Assembly: GCF_013185065.1 (NCBI RefSeq)
Contig: NZ_JAAVTO010000023.1
Span: 1-39,797, forward strand
From: Adlercreutzia sp. ZJ473
GTDB lineage: Bacteria; Actinomycetota; Coriobacteriia; Coriobacteriales; Eggerthellaceae
DNA length: 39,797 nt
Reading direction: 5' to 3'
Shown here: positions 31,762-39,797 of the stretch, piece by piece
How positions within the stretch are numbered: position 1 is the stretch's first letter
Layout: each line of letters begins with the position of its first letter
Notes under the pieces: model-generated
Told to the model about the DNA's origin: nothing
Database searches by the model: none
The model's input: the letters and a program-made list of their open reading frames with translations, nothing else
Made by a program: the position numbers and the translations under genes

Positions 31762-33556
31762 CGTGCGCCTGGGGGATGAGGCGAACGCGCACGTCTCCGC
31801 AGGCCAGGTTTGGAAGGCGTTTCTCGGCTACTACCGTCCCTACAAGCTTCTGCTCTTGTGCGACCTGGCGTGCGCCGTGGTGCTCGCCTGCATCGACCTG
31901 GCGTTCCCGCAGTTTCTGAACTTCTTCACGAAGGAGTTCTTCCTCTCGGAGCCAGGCGTGATCCTGCGCTCGCTCGGGTGGATCGCCGCGCTGTTCGCGG
32001 CGCTCTACCTCGTGCGCACGGGCTGCCAGTACTTCATCACGTGCTGGGGGCACATCATGGGCGCGCGCATGGAGGCGGACATGCGGCGCGACCTGTTCGC
32101 GCAGTACCAGCGCCTGGGCTTCGACTACTACGACCGCCACAACACCGGCACCATGATGTCGAAGATCACGAGCGACCTGTTCGACATCTCCGAGCTCGCG
32201 CACCACGGGCCCGAGAACCTGCTCGTGTGCGCGTTCAAGATCATCGGCTCGTTCGCGCTGCTGTTCATGGTCAACGTGCCGCTCACGCTCGTGATGCTGG
32301 CGGTGACCGCCGTGATGGCGGCGTTCTCGTTCTGGCGCAACTACTGCCGCCGCACCATCTTCCGCGAGAACCGCGTGCGCATGGCGGGCATCAACGCCAC
32401 GGTGCAGGACTCGCTCGGCGGCATCCGCGTGGTGAGGTCGTTCGGCGGCGAGCGCGCCGAGAAGGCCAAGTTCGCGCAGGCCAACGTAGCGTTCCTCGAC
32501 ACGAAGAACCGCTCGTACCGCTTTCTCGGGGCGTTCCACGCGGCGAACTCGCTGTTCTTGGGCGCGCTGTACACGGTGTGCGTGGTGGGCGGCGGCTACT
32601 TCGTGGCGCAGGGCAGCCTCGAGGTGTCCGACCTGGCCATCTACGCGCTCTACATCGGCATCTTCATCGCGCCGGTCGAGCAGCTCATCAACTTCACCGA
32701 GACGCTCCAGAAGGGCTACGCGGGCTTCCGCCGCTTCATGGAGGTGCTCGTGGAGGCGCCCTCGGTGACGGACGCGCCCGGCGCGCCGGACCTGGCCGCG
32801 GCGGCGGGCGGGTGCGTGCGCGGGGAGGTGCGCTATCGCGGCGTGCGCTTCTCCTACGACGGCGAGGTCGAGGTGCTGCGCGGGCTTGACCTGCACATAC
32901 CTGCGGGGACGACCGTGGCGCTCGTAGGGCCGAGCGGGGGCGGCAAGACCACCACGTGCGCGCTTCTGCCGCGCTTCTACGACGTGGGCGCGGGGTCGGT
33001 CTCCATCGACGGCGTCGACGTGCGCGACGTGAGCGCGTCGTCGCTGCGGGACGCCATCGGCATCGTGCAGCAGGACGTGTACCTGTTCGGCGGCACCATC
33101 GCCGAGAACATCGCGTACGGGCGCCCGGGCGCCACGCACGAGGAGATCGTGGAGGCGGCGCGGCGCGCGAGCATCCACGACTTCGTGATGTCGCTGCCGC
33201 AGGGCTACGACACGCTCGTGGGGGAGCGCGGCGCGCGCCTGTCGGGCGGGCAGAAGCAGCGCGTGGCCATCGCGCGCGTGTTTTTGCGCGACCCGCGCAT
33301 CCTCATCCTGGACGAGGCCACGAGCGCGCTCGACAACGAGAGCGAGAGTGCCATACAGCGCTCGCTCGAGGAGCTTTCGCGCGGGCGCACCACCATCGTG
33401 ATCGCGCACCGCCTGTCGACCATCCGCAACGCGCGCATGATCGCGGTGGTGGAGGACGGCCGCGTGGTGGAGTTCGGCACGCACGCCGAGCTCATGGAGC
33501 GCGGCGGCACCTACGCCCGCTACTACGAGATGCAGTTCGGCGCTCACGGGGAGTGA
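31751..33556 (+). CDS. ABC-type multidrug/lipid exporter (fused TMD-NBD half transporter)
   Basis: 601 residues with six transmembrane segments in the first ~320, then a nucleotide-binding domain with GPSGGGKTTT (Walker A), LSGGQKQRVAIARV (signature), ILILDEATSALDNE (Walker B) and IAHRLST (H loop). Probably an inner-membrane homodimer; the substrate is not predictable. TTG 31751 is favoured by AAGGAC (31738-31743); GTG 31763 is the alternative. The overlap with DUF177 suggests coupled expression, although the gene appears inserted between DUF177 and rpmF. Confidence 0.92.
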   Translation: MTNDVRLGDEANAHVSAGQVWKAFLGYYRPYKLLLLCDLACAVVLACIDLAFPQFLNFFTKEFFLSEPGVILRSLGWIAALFAALYLVRTGCQYFITCWGHIMGARMEADMRRDLFAQYQRLGFDYYDRHNTGTMMSKITSDLFDISELAHHGPENLLVCAFKIIGSFALLFMVNVPLTLVMLAVTAVMAAFSFWRNYCRRTIFRENRVRMAGINATVQDSLGGIRVVRSFGGERAEKAKFAQANVAFLDTKNRSYRFLGAFHAANSLFLGALYTVCVVGGGYFVAQGSLEVSDLAIYALYIGIFIAPVEQLINFTETLQKGYAGFRRFMEVLVEAPSVTDAPGAPDLAAAAGGCVRGEVRYRGVRFSYDGEVEVLRGLDLHIPAGTTVALVGPSGGGKTTTCALLPRFYDVGAGSVSIDGVDVRDVSASSLRDAIGIVQQDVYLFGGTIAENIAYGRPGATHEEIVEAARRASIHDFVMSLPQGYDTLVGERGARLSGGQKQRVAIARVFLRDPRILILDEATSALDNESESAIQRSLEELSRGRTTIVIAHRLSTIRNARMIAVVEDGRVVEFGTHAELMERGGTYARYYEMQFGAHGE

Positions 33557-33697
33557 GGCGGCGCCGCGCGAGTTGCGAGACCCGGCGTGGGCGGCACGTG
33601 AGCGCGAGCACAGGCGTGATGCGGGTGCATGATGTGGGTGCGTGCCGCGCCGCGGGAAGCGCGGCTTTCGCCTAGGGCAGAGCAAAACGCACTTACT

Positions 33698-33776
33698 GCA
33701 CTCACCCAGTGCATATTTCACGGGAAATCGCACTCACCCAGTGCAATTTTGCTCTATAATCGCACTATATGAGTGC
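33698..33776. promoter_or_regulatory. Triple GCACT-N5-AGTGC operator array
   Basis: Three palindromes: GCACTCACCCAGTGC at 33698-33712 and 33730-33744, and GCACTATATGAGTGC at 33762-33776, with starts exactly 32 bp apart (three helical turns). A further inverted repeat, ATTTC-ACGG-GAAAT (33715-33728), is centred midway between sites 1 and 2. A consensus -10 TATAAT (33755-33760) lies between sites 2 and 3, so the -35 would be inside site 2. This strongly suggests cooperative repression of the downstream ATPase gene. Confidence 0.75.
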
Positions 33777-33798
33777 GATTTGAGCAAAAGGAGTCCTC

Positions 33799-34968
33799 AT
33801 GGACCGTCTCTACGAGTACATGCACCGCTTGCTCGACGAGGTGCCCACCGCGTTCTACCGCTATATGTATCCTCAGGTCAACTGGGATGGCAGAATGCTC
33901 GGCATCGTCGGGCCGCGCGGCGTGGGCAAGACGACCATGCTGCTCCAGCGCGCCAAGGAGCTGATCGGCTCGTCGCGCGTCCTCTACGTCACGGCTGACA
34001 GCATGTACTTCGCCAGCCACACCCTTTACGACACGGCTGAGGCGTTCGTCAAGCAGGGCGGCTCGCATCTGCTCATCGATGAGGTGCACAAGTACCCGAG
34101 TTGGTCGCGCGAGCTGAAGGCCGTCTACGACGCCTTCCCCGACTTGCACGTGTGCTTCACGGGGTCGTCGATCCTCGACATAGAGAAGGGCGAGGCGGAT
34201 CTCAGCCGCCGCGCACCGCGCTACCTCATGCAGGGCCTGTCGTTTCGCGAGTTTCTGGGGATGCGCCACGGCATCGCCTTCGACGCGTTCACGCTTGACG
34301 AGGTGCTTGAGCACAAGGCGCGCATCCCGGACGTCAAGCACCCGCTGCCCTATTTTGCCGAGTACCTGCGAAGCGGGTACTATCCGTTCGGCTCTGACCC
34401 CGACTTCCCCATCGAGCTCGGGCAGGTCATCGCGCGTACGCTTGAGGTCGACATCCCCCAGTTCGCGGAGATGAACACGGCGACGGGGCGCAAGCTCAAG
34501 CAGCTCATGGCGGTTGTGAGCACGCTCGCGCCCTTCAAGCCGAACATGACGAGCCTCGCAGGCAAGATCCAGGCAAGTCGCAACAACATCGAGGACTACC
34601 TCGTCTACATGGAGAAGGCCGGCATGATCGCCCGACTCGAGACGGGCGCCGGCGGCTTGGGCGCCTTGGGGAAGGCGGAGAAGATATACCTCGACAATAC
34701 GAACATCTTATACAATCTGGGCGGAGGCAACGTGGACGTCGGCACGGTGAGGGAGACGTTCTTCTTCAATCAGATGCGCGTGCGGCACAAGGTTACCGCG
34801 TCCGCGCTCGCCGACTTCGCCATTGGCGGCATAACCTTTGAGGTGGGGGGCAGGAGCAAGGGCGCTGACCAGCTGAAGGGTGCGGAGCGCGGCATCGTCG
34901 TCAAGGACGACATCGAGTACGGGTTCGGCAACGTGGTTCCGCTCTGGGCGTTCGGGCTGACGTATTGA
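33799..34968 (+). CDS. AAA-family ATPase with DUF4143-like C terminus
   Basis: 389 residues. Walker A GPRGVGKTT (near residue 38-46) and Walker B HLLIDEVHKYP define the AAA_14-type ATPase; CFTGSSILDIEKGEADLSRR is the sensor region. The C-terminal part has a winged-helix-like IEDYLVYMEKAGMIARLE and a PD-(D/E)XK-like FEVGGRSKGADQ typical of DUF4143. The role of these ATPases is not established; they are frequent in accessory DNA. AAAGGAG precedes ATG 33799. Regulation is suggested by the palindrome array just upstream. Confidence 0.85.
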   Translation: MDRLYEYMHRLLDEVPTAFYRYMYPQVNWDGRMLGIVGPRGVGKTTMLLQRAKELIGSSRVLYVTADSMYFASHTLYDTAEAFVKQGGSHLLIDEVHKYPSWSRELKAVYDAFPDLHVCFTGSSILDIEKGEADLSRRAPRYLMQGLSFREFLGMRHGIAFDAFTLDEVLEHKARIPDVKHPLPYFAEYLRSGYYPFGSDPDFPIELGQVIARTLEVDIPQFAEMNTATGRKLKQLMAVVSTLAPFKPNMTSLAGKIQASRNNIEDYLVYMEKAGMIARLETGAGGLGALGKAEKIYLDNTNILYNLGGGNVDVGTVRETFFFNQMRVRHKVTASALADFAIGGITFEVGGRSKGADQLKGAERGIVVKDDIEYGFGNVVPLWAFGLTY

Positions 34969-35020
34969 CGGTGGCGGCGTGCGGCGAAGGTGGCTTTCGG
35001 GTATGGAGAGGAGCGCGGGC

Positions 35021-36142
35021 ATGGATGATGCGATGCGGGCGGCGTTCGAGGCGCTGCCGTTCGTCCGCGGGATGGTGCGGATGTGCTCTGACGGCTGGGA
35101 ACGGGGCTGGCACGAGCGCAACGGCGGCAACGCGTCGTATCGCCTGACGGAGGGCGAGGCGGAGCACGTGCGCGCGCTGCATGCGGGCGAGCCGGGGGCG
35201 TGGGCGCCGCTCGGCGTGGAAGTGCCCGAGGTGGCCGGCGCGCTCTTTCTGGTGACGGCCACGGGCTCGTTCATGCGCAACGTGGCCGACGATCCCTCGC
35301 GCGCGCTCGGCATCGTGGAAGTTGACGGCGCGGGCGGCGCATGGCGCACGCTCTGCGGCTTCTCGGGCGGCGGGCGGCCCACGAGTGAGTTCGCGGGGCA
35401 TCTGCTCATCCACGCGGCGCGCCTGCAGGCGCATGACGCGGGGGAGTGTGACGCGCCGGCTTCAGGCGCGGACGAGCCGCGCGTGCTCTACCACGCGCAC
35501 CCGGTGCCGGTGATCGCGCTCGCGAAGGTGCTGCCGCCTGACGCGCGCACCCTCACGCGCGCGCTCTGGCGCGCCATGACCGAGTGCGTGATGGTGTTTC
35601 CCGAGGGCGTCGGGTGCGTGGGGCTCGAGGTGCCCGGCAGCTTGGAGCTCGCACGCGCCTCGGCCGAGCAGGCGCGCCGCCACGCGGCGGTCATCTGGGC
35701 GCACCACGGCCTCCTGAGCACGGGCGCCACCTTCGACGATGCGTTCGGTCACATGCACGCCATCGTGAAGGCGGCCGAGATCCACAACGCCGCGCGCATG
35801 ATGGCCGGCGGGCGCGTCGAAGCAGGCGGGAGCGCGTACACCGGGTCCGGCGTGGCGGCGGCAGGCGCGCGCATGATGGCGGCGGGCGAAGACGCCGCGT
35901 TTCCCTACGACCTGACCGACGAGGGCCTGCGCACTCTCGCGCGCGGCCTCGGCGTCACCCTCAACGGGGACTTCATCGGCGATAGTCGTTGCGCTCCTGG
36001 CCCCTCCGCTCAGGCTCGCCAGCAGACGCTCGAGCGCCTTGAGGATGAGCTGGATGCGCGCGATCTCAGGGAGGCTGTCGAGCAAGACGACGGGCGACGC
36101 GTGCCGTGGAGCGCGGCTAAGCGTGATCTTGACCTCTCGTGA
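35021..36142 (+). CDS. Class II aldolase, rhamnulose-1-phosphate aldolase-like
   Basis: Matches RhaD-type class II aldolases: the N-terminal GWHERNGGNASYRLT, VTATGSFMRNV, FSGGGRPTSEF (catalytic Glu), zinc ligands in LYHAHPVPVIALAKVLPPD and IWAHHGLLSTG. RhaD cleaves rhamnulose-1-phosphate to DHAP and lactaldehyde; no rhaA/rhaB neighbour is present, so the substrate is inferred. ATG 35021 has GAGAGGAG (35006-35013) upstream. The 373-residue protein is ~80-90 longer than usual, with a C-terminal charged tail of ~60 residues. Confidence 0.82.
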   Translation: MDDAMRAAFEALPFVRGMVRMCSDGWERGWHERNGGNASYRLTEGEAEHVRALHAGEPGAWAPLGVEVPEVAGALFLVTATGSFMRNVADDPSRALGIVEVDGAGGAWRTLCGFSGGGRPTSEFAGHLLIHAARLQAHDAGECDAPASGADEPRVLYHAHPVPVIALAKVLPPDARTLTRALWRAMTECVMVFPEGVGCVGLEVPGSLELARASAEQARRHAAVIWAHHGLLSTGATFDDAFGHMHAIVKAAEIHNAARMMAGGRVEAGGSAYTGSGVAAAGARMMAAGEDAAFPYDLTDEGLRTLARGLGVTLNGDFIGDSRCAPGPSAQARQQTLERLEDELDARDLREAVEQDDGRRVPWSAAKRDLDLS

Positions 36143-36222
36143 GCTGCCCGCGCACCCCGCACCTGCGCACCGCGCCTGCGTGTGGAAGGGTAAGATGGGG
36201 CGGAAAAAGACGCGATGAGCCC

Positions 36223-36276
36223 TTGCGAGGGGAGGATCCGTTTGGTAAAATACCGTTTCGTGCGTTTACTGAAACG
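36223..36276 (+). promoter_or_regulatory. rpmF promoter with adjoining inverted repeat
   Basis: TTGCGA (36223-36228), a 17-bp spacer and TAAAAT (36246-36251). Just downstream, CGTTTC (36254-36259) and GAAACG (36271-36276) form an inverted repeat over the expected transcription start, which could be an operator or a 5' hairpin. Confidence 0.6.
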
Positions 36277-36323
36277 AGTTACGAGCTTTGAGACGTCGCT
36301 CGTGTAATAGAAGGAGTTAGATC

Positions 36324-36503
36324 ATGGCAGTACCTAAGCGTAAGATGGGTCGCGCTCGCACCCATGCTCGTCGTAGCACCAACGACAAGATCACCGCTCC
36401 CGCTCGCTCCGTTTGCCCCCAGTGCGGCGAAGTGAAGCTTCCGCATCGCGTGTGCGGTAACTGCGGTTACTACAAGAACCGCGAGGTCATCGAGACCGAG
36501 TAG
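36324..36503 (+). CDS. rpmF: 50S ribosomal protein L32
   Basis: 59 residues, starting MAVPKRKMGRARTHARRS; zinc ribbon CPQC and CGNC. ATG 36324 has AAGGAG (36311-36316). Third codon positions are richer in T than elsewhere (GCT, CGT), typical of a highly expressed gene. It is followed by a strong terminator. Normally next to DUF177, from which it is separated here by three genes. Confidence 0.97.
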   Translation: MAVPKRKMGRARTHARRSTNDKITAPARSVCPQCGEVKLPHRVCGNCGYYKNREVIETE

Positions 36504-36887
36504 CGCTCTTCCCGCAAGAACGTCGGGTGGGCGGCACGTCCCCCGATGACTCAAAGCCTCCTTGCGCGCCAAGCTCTGCGGCTTGGCCTGCCAGGAGGCT
36601 TTTTGGGTGTGCGCGGGAGGAGGCGGCGCCTGCGGTGCTTGTGGCGCTCGTCTGCGGCGTCCGCGTTCGTCCTGCTCGCCCGCCCATCCGCCCCGCCCGC
36701 CGCCTCGCCTGCGCCCCGCGCGGAGTTCTTCTGCGTTTTTGCCGTGCCGCGCGCTTTCTGCGGGGCGCGTGCACGTGGTCGGGTATCCTAGTGCGAAAAC
36801 CCATGCGCCCATGCGTCTGCGCGCCGATTTCGGGCGGTCGGACGCATGGGCCCATGCCTAACGCTTGACATGCTGTAAGGAGTACAT
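36504..36887. other. Intergenic gap between rpmF and plsX
   Basis: Contains the rpmF terminator, then GC-rich DNA with no credible gene; the open frames here have no family resemblance or ribosome-binding site. GCCCATGCGTC (36807-36817) and GACGCATGGGC (36841-36851) form a perfect 11-bp inverted repeat with a 23-nt spacer, ~40 bp before plsX. TTGACA at ~36865 is too close to the plsX start to act as a -35. Confidence 0.6.
36555..36604 (+). terminator. rpmF terminator
   Basis: AGCCTCCT (36555-36562) pairs with AGGAGGCT (36593-36600), with an inner stem GCCAAGC (36568-36574)/GCTTGGC (36581-36587), followed by TTTTT (36600-36604). A strong intrinsic terminator ~50 bp after rpmF. Confidence 0.88.
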
Positions 36888-37886
36888 GTGGCTGAACCAG
36901 TAACCATCGTCGTTGACGCCATGGGCGGCGACAACGGCCCGGAGGTCGTGCTGCGCGGCACGCACGCCGCGCTCGAGGCCGACCCCGACCTGCACGTCAT
37001 CGTGTGCGGGCCCGCGGACGTGACAGGGCCCTTCGCGGCGGCGCACGAGCGCTGCCGGGCGCAGGCGACCACCGAGGTCATCGAGATGGGCGAGCACCCC
37101 GCGGGCGCGGTGCGCAAGAAGAAGGACTCCTCCATCGTGGTGGGCTGCCGCTTGGTGAAGGAGGGCGCGGCCGACGGGTTCTTCTCGGCGGGCTCCACCG
37201 GCGCCTGCCTCGCGGCGGCGACGCTCGTGATGGGGCGCGTCCGCGGCGTGAAGCGCCCGGCGCTCGGCCAGGTCATCCCCTCGTACGCAAACCCCACGCT
37301 GCTCGTCGACGTGGGGGCCAACGCCGACTGCAAGCCTGAGTACCTCGTGCAGTTCGCGCAGATGGGGGCGGCGTACGCGCGCGCGATCATGGGCGTCGAG
37401 AGCCCGCGTGTGGGCCTGCTCAACATCGGCGCCGAGGAGACGAAGGGCTCCGAGTTCGCGCAGGCCACCTTCGAGGCCCTGCGGCGCGACGTGCCTGAGT
37501 TCGCGGGCAACTGCGAGGGCGGCAACCTGCTCGCAGGCGACTTCGACGTGGTGGTGTGCGACGGCTTCACCGGCAACGTGTGCCTGAAGACGCTCGAAGG
37601 CACGGCGAAGACCCTGTTCAGCTACTTGAAGGACGCCTTCCTGTCCTCGACGAAGTCGAAGCTCGGGGCGGTGCTGCTCAAGGGCGACCTCTCCGCGCTC
37701 AAGGCGAAGGTGAGCCCCGACACCTACGGCGGCGCGCCGCTCCTCGGCGTGAAGGGCGCCTGCATCGTGGGCCATGGCTCCTCGAACGAGCTGGCCGTCA
37801 AGAACGGCATCCTCGCGAGCGCGACTACCGTGCGCTCGCACGTGAGCGAGGTCATCGCGGGCGTCGTCGCCGGTGATGCGCGATGA
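36888..37886 (+). CDS. plsX: Phosphate acyltransferase PlsX
   Basis: Converts acyl-ACP to acyl-phosphate, the donor used by PlsY. The 332-residue product starts with TIVVDAMGGDNGPEVVLRG and contains DGFFSAGSTGACLA, NIGAEETKGS and CDGFTGNVCLKTLEG. GTG 36888 is preceded by AAGGAG; the nearby ATG is out of frame. It overlaps rnc by 4 bp (ATGA). Confidence 0.96.
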   Translation: MAEPVTIVVDAMGGDNGPEVVLRGTHAALEADPDLHVIVCGPADVTGPFAAAHERCRAQATTEVIEMGEHPAGAVRKKKDSSIVVGCRLVKEGAADGFFSAGSTGACLAAATLVMGRVRGVKRPALGQVIPSYANPTLLVDVGANADCKPEYLVQFAQMGAAYARAIMGVESPRVGLLNIGAEETKGSEFAQATFEALRRDVPEFAGNCEGGNLLAGDFDVVVCDGFTGNVCLKTLEGTAKTLFSYLKDAFLSSTKSKLGAVLLKGDLSALKAKVSPDTYGGAPLLGVKGACIVGHGSSNELAVKNGILASATTVRSHVSEVIAGVVAGDAR

Positions 37887-38788
37887 GCCTTTCGCCTGAG
37901 CAGGAGCGCAAGCTCGCGCGCGCCGAGGAGATCCTGGGGTATCACTTCGAGCAGGAGCAGCTCATCCTCTCCGCCATCACGCATCCCTCGGCCACCGAGG
38001 GCAAGGCGGTCAAGTACTCCTACGAGCGCCTCGAGTTTCTGGGCGACTCCATCCTGGGCGCCATCGTGGCCTCGACGGCCTTCCACCGCTTCCACGAGCT
38101 CGACGAGGGCGGCCTCACGCGCATCAAGGTGGCGCTCGTGTCGGGCGCGAGCCTGTCGGACGTGGCCGAGAAGCTGGGGTTCACCGACGTCATCGTGTTC
38201 GGCTCGTCGGAGACGGGCACGGGCCGGCGCGGGCTGCACTCGGCGCTCGAGAACGTGTACGAGGCCATCGTGGCCGCGCTCTACCTCGACGGCGGCATCG
38301 GCGCGGCCGAGGAGTTCGTGCGCCGCACGCTCATCCCGCGCATGACGCTCGACATGGCGAGCGAGCCCGAGAATCCGAAGAGCGCGCTCCAGGAGAAGCT
38401 CCAGGAGGACGGCATCACGCCCACGTACAAGCTGGTGGAGACCCAGGGCCCGCCGCACGACCGCACCTTCGTGGCGCAGGTCTACGCCGGCGAGAAGGGG
38501 CTCGCGCGCGGCACCGGCCGCACGAAGAAGGAGGCCGAGAGCCAGGCGGCGAAGTCAACGCTCGCGCGCCTGTCCGAGTTCTTCGGCATCGGCATGACGG
38601 GCAAGGAGCGCGCCCAGAAGGAGGCCGCGGCCAAGCGCGCGAAGGCCAGCAAGGCCGCCGAGAAGGCCGAGCGCGAGGCGGCTGCCATGCAGGCGAAGGC
38701 CGACAAGGCCGCGGCGCGTGCCGAGGAGAAGCGCGCTGCGCTCGAGGAGCACGACGCGCAAGGCGCTGGCCAGGCATATCAGGAGTAA
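37883..38788 (+). CDS. rnc: Ribonuclease III
   Basis: Cleaves double-stranded RNA in rRNA precursors and other transcripts. The signature ERLEFLGDSILG is near residues 48-59, with the second acidic site YEAIVAALYLDGG; a dsRNA-binding domain follows (NPKSALQEKLQEDG ... GTGRTKKEAESQAA). Beyond the usual ~230 residues there is a Lys/Ala/Glu-rich helical extension of ~65 residues. It overlaps plsX and is followed by smc after 9 nt. Confidence 0.95.
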   Translation: MSLSPEQERKLARAEEILGYHFEQEQLILSAITHPSATEGKAVKYSYERLEFLGDSILGAIVASTAFHRFHELDEGGLTRIKVALVSGASLSDVAEKLGFTDVIVFGSSETGTGRRGLHSALENVYEAIVAALYLDGGIGAAEEFVRRTLIPRMTLDMASEPENPKSALQEKLQEDGITPTYKLVETQGPPHDRTFVAQVYAGEKGLARGTGRTKKEAESQAAKSTLARLSEFFGIGMTGKERAQKEAAAKRAKASKAAEKAEREAAAMQAKADKAAARAEEKRAALEEHDAQGAGQAYQE

Positions 38789-38797
38789 GCGGCACCG

Positions 38798-39797
38798 ATG
38801 TATCTCAAGTCACTGGTTCTCAAGGGCTTCAAGTCCTTCGCCGACCGCAGCGCGCTCACGCTCGAGCCGGGCATCACGGCCATCGTGGGCCCGAACGGCT
38901 CGGGGAAGTCCAACATCTCCGACGCGGTGCTGTGGGTGCTCGGCGAGCGCAACGCCAAGCACCTGCGCGGCCAGGCCATGGAGGACGTGATATTCGCGGG
39001 CTCCTCGGCGCGCAAGGCCACGGGGCTCGCCGAGGTTGACCTCGTGCTCGACAACTCCGACGGCACGCTGCCAGTAGACTTCGACGAGGTGGCCATCACG
39101 CGCCGCATGTACCGCTCGGGCGAGAGCGAGTACCTGATCAACGGCACGGTGGCGCGCCGCATGGACGTGCTCGACATCCTGCACGACTCGGGGCTGGGCA
39201 CGGGCACGCACTCCATCATCTCCCAGGGCTCGCTCGACTCCATCCTGCAGAGCAAGCCCGAGGACCGCCGCGCGCTCATCGAGGAGGCCGCCGGCGTCCT
39301 CAAGCACAAGCAGCGCAAGGCGAAGAGCGAGCGGAAGCTGGCCGCCATGGACCAGCACCTCGCCCGCGCGCGCGACGTGGTGGCCGAGGTGGGCCGCCAG
39401 CTCGGGCCGCTCGAGCGCAAGGCGAAGAAGGCGCGCACCTACGCCGAGCTGGCGGGCGCGCTCTCCGAGGTGAACCTGCAGCTGGCCGTCGACGACCTGA
39501 GGCGCCTGCAGCGCAGTTGGGACGCGTCGCAGGAGGCGGAGGCGCGGCTTTCGGCCGAGATCGAGCAGAAGCGCGCGGCCATCGGGGAGGCCGAGGCAGC
39601 CCTTGAGGCGCTCCAGGAGCAGATCCGCCGTGAGAGCGTGGACGCCGGCGAGCTGTCGCGGCAGCACCGCGCCGCGGCCGCGGCCGTCGAGCGCTTCGAC
39701 TCCGCCGCGCTCGTGATGCACGAGCGGCGCCGCGCGGCAGTCACGCGCGCGGGCGAGATCGAGCTGGCGCTGGAGGCGGCGCGTGCCAAGCGCGCCG
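38798..39797 (+). CDS. smc: Chromosome segregation protein SMC (5' part)
   Basis: Open from ATG 38798 to the window edge, 333 codons, no stop. MYLKSLVLKGFKSFA, the Walker A VGPNGSGKSN and SIISQGSLDSIL are classic SMC head motifs; after EEAAGVLKHKQRK the sequence enters the first coiled-coil arm. SMC acts with ScpA/ScpB in condensin; the probable scpB tail is at the other end of this window. The rnc-smc order is widely conserved. Confidence 0.96.
   Translation, partial: MYLKSLVLKGFKSFADRSALTLEPGITAIVGPNGSGKSNISDAVLWVLGERNAKHLRGQAMEDVIFAGSSARKATGLAEVDLVLDNSDGTLPVDFDEVAITRRMYRSGESEYLINGTVARRMDVLDILHDSGLGTGTHSIISQGSLDSILQSKPEDRRALIEEAAGVLKHKQRKAKSERKLAAMDQHLARARDVVAEVGRQLGPLERKAKKARTYAELAGALSEVNLQLAVDDLRRLQRSWDASQEAEARLSAEIEQKRAAIGEAEAALEALQEQIRRESVDAGELSRQHRAAAAAVERFDSAALVMHERRRAAVTRAGEIELALEAARAKRA

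Noticed and set aside
33557-33697. Small plus-strand frames between the ABC exporter and the palindrome array
   Set aside because: No start with a ribosome-binding site and no recognisable protein sequence; treated as intergenic.
36865-36870. TTGACA before plsX as a -35 box
   Set aside because: Only ~18 bp before the start codon, leaving no room for a -10 and ribosome-binding site.

Overview
The window is GC-rich, densely packed bacterial chromosome. Gene content and order point to Actinomycetota, class Coriobacteriia, most likely an Eggerthellaceae gut anaerobe. The clues are the housekeeping runs scpB-rluB-tyrA-aroA-cmk-plsC-ispH, DUF512-der-plsY-gpsA and coaD-(DivIVA-like)-DUF177-...-rpmF-plsX-rnc-smc, MEP-pathway IspH, an Asp23/FakA pair, and Ala/Pro/Gly-rich protein tails. 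The family assignment is inference; no rRNA or other marker gene is present.

Layout. Positions 1-6692: the end of a probable scpB, then a pseudouridine synthase, prephenate dehydrogenase, EPSP synthase, CMP kinase, lyso-PA acyltransferase and IspH, all on the plus strand. Positions 6693-9726: an accessory pocket with a HipA-like kinase fused to a DNA-binding domain, a beheaded DUF2442 gene, a Phd/PIN toxin-antitoxin pair on the minus strand and a decayed stretch. Positions 9727-14637: a DUF512 radical-SAM protein carrying two repeat expansions, then der, plsY and gpsA. Positions 14640-21983: an active-site-less alkyltransferase-like protein and a glycosyltransferase (minus strand), then rpe, a cysteine desulfurase, a PHP phosphatase, a Nif3-like protein and a coiled-coil zinc-ribbon protein. 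Positions 22085-28008: rpmB (minus strand), Asp23, fakA, recG, rsmD and coaD. Positions 28147-30348: a TacA/TacT-type toxin-antitoxin pair with a strong palindromic operator, and an orphan ATP-grasp-like protein (minus strand). Positions 30620-39797: a DivIVA/SepIVA-like coiled-coil protein, DUF177, an ABC exporter, a DUF4143-type ATPase behind three palindromes spaced exactly 32 bp apart, a RhaD-like aldolase, rpmF, plsX, rnc and the 5' part of smc.

How the genes work together. Most of the window is core metabolism: aromatic amino acids (tyrA, aroA), phospholipid synthesis (plsC, plsY, gpsA, plsX, fakA), ribosome and RNA maturation (rluB, der, rsmD, rnc, rpmB, rpmF), chromosome segregation (scpB, smc) and cofactor synthesis (coaD, ispH, nifS-like). 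Three accessory insertions interrupt the core order, and each carries or adjoins a toxin-like or ATPase gene with its own palindromic operator.

Most notable observations: (i) two intergenic elements of exactly 118 bp, on opposite strands, sharing both ends and a GCGTACTTCG apex, one of them in the leader of the PHP gene; (ii) the one-protein HTH-HipA kinase with two related palindromes upstream; (iii) the triple GCACT-N5-AGTGC operator; (iv) an O6-alkylguanine transferase whose catalytic Cys is Ala (PAHR); (v) a long palindromic insertion read in frame inside the DUF512 gene. Four items are easy to miss: rpmF, the partial smc, the scpB tail and the DUF2442 fragment.
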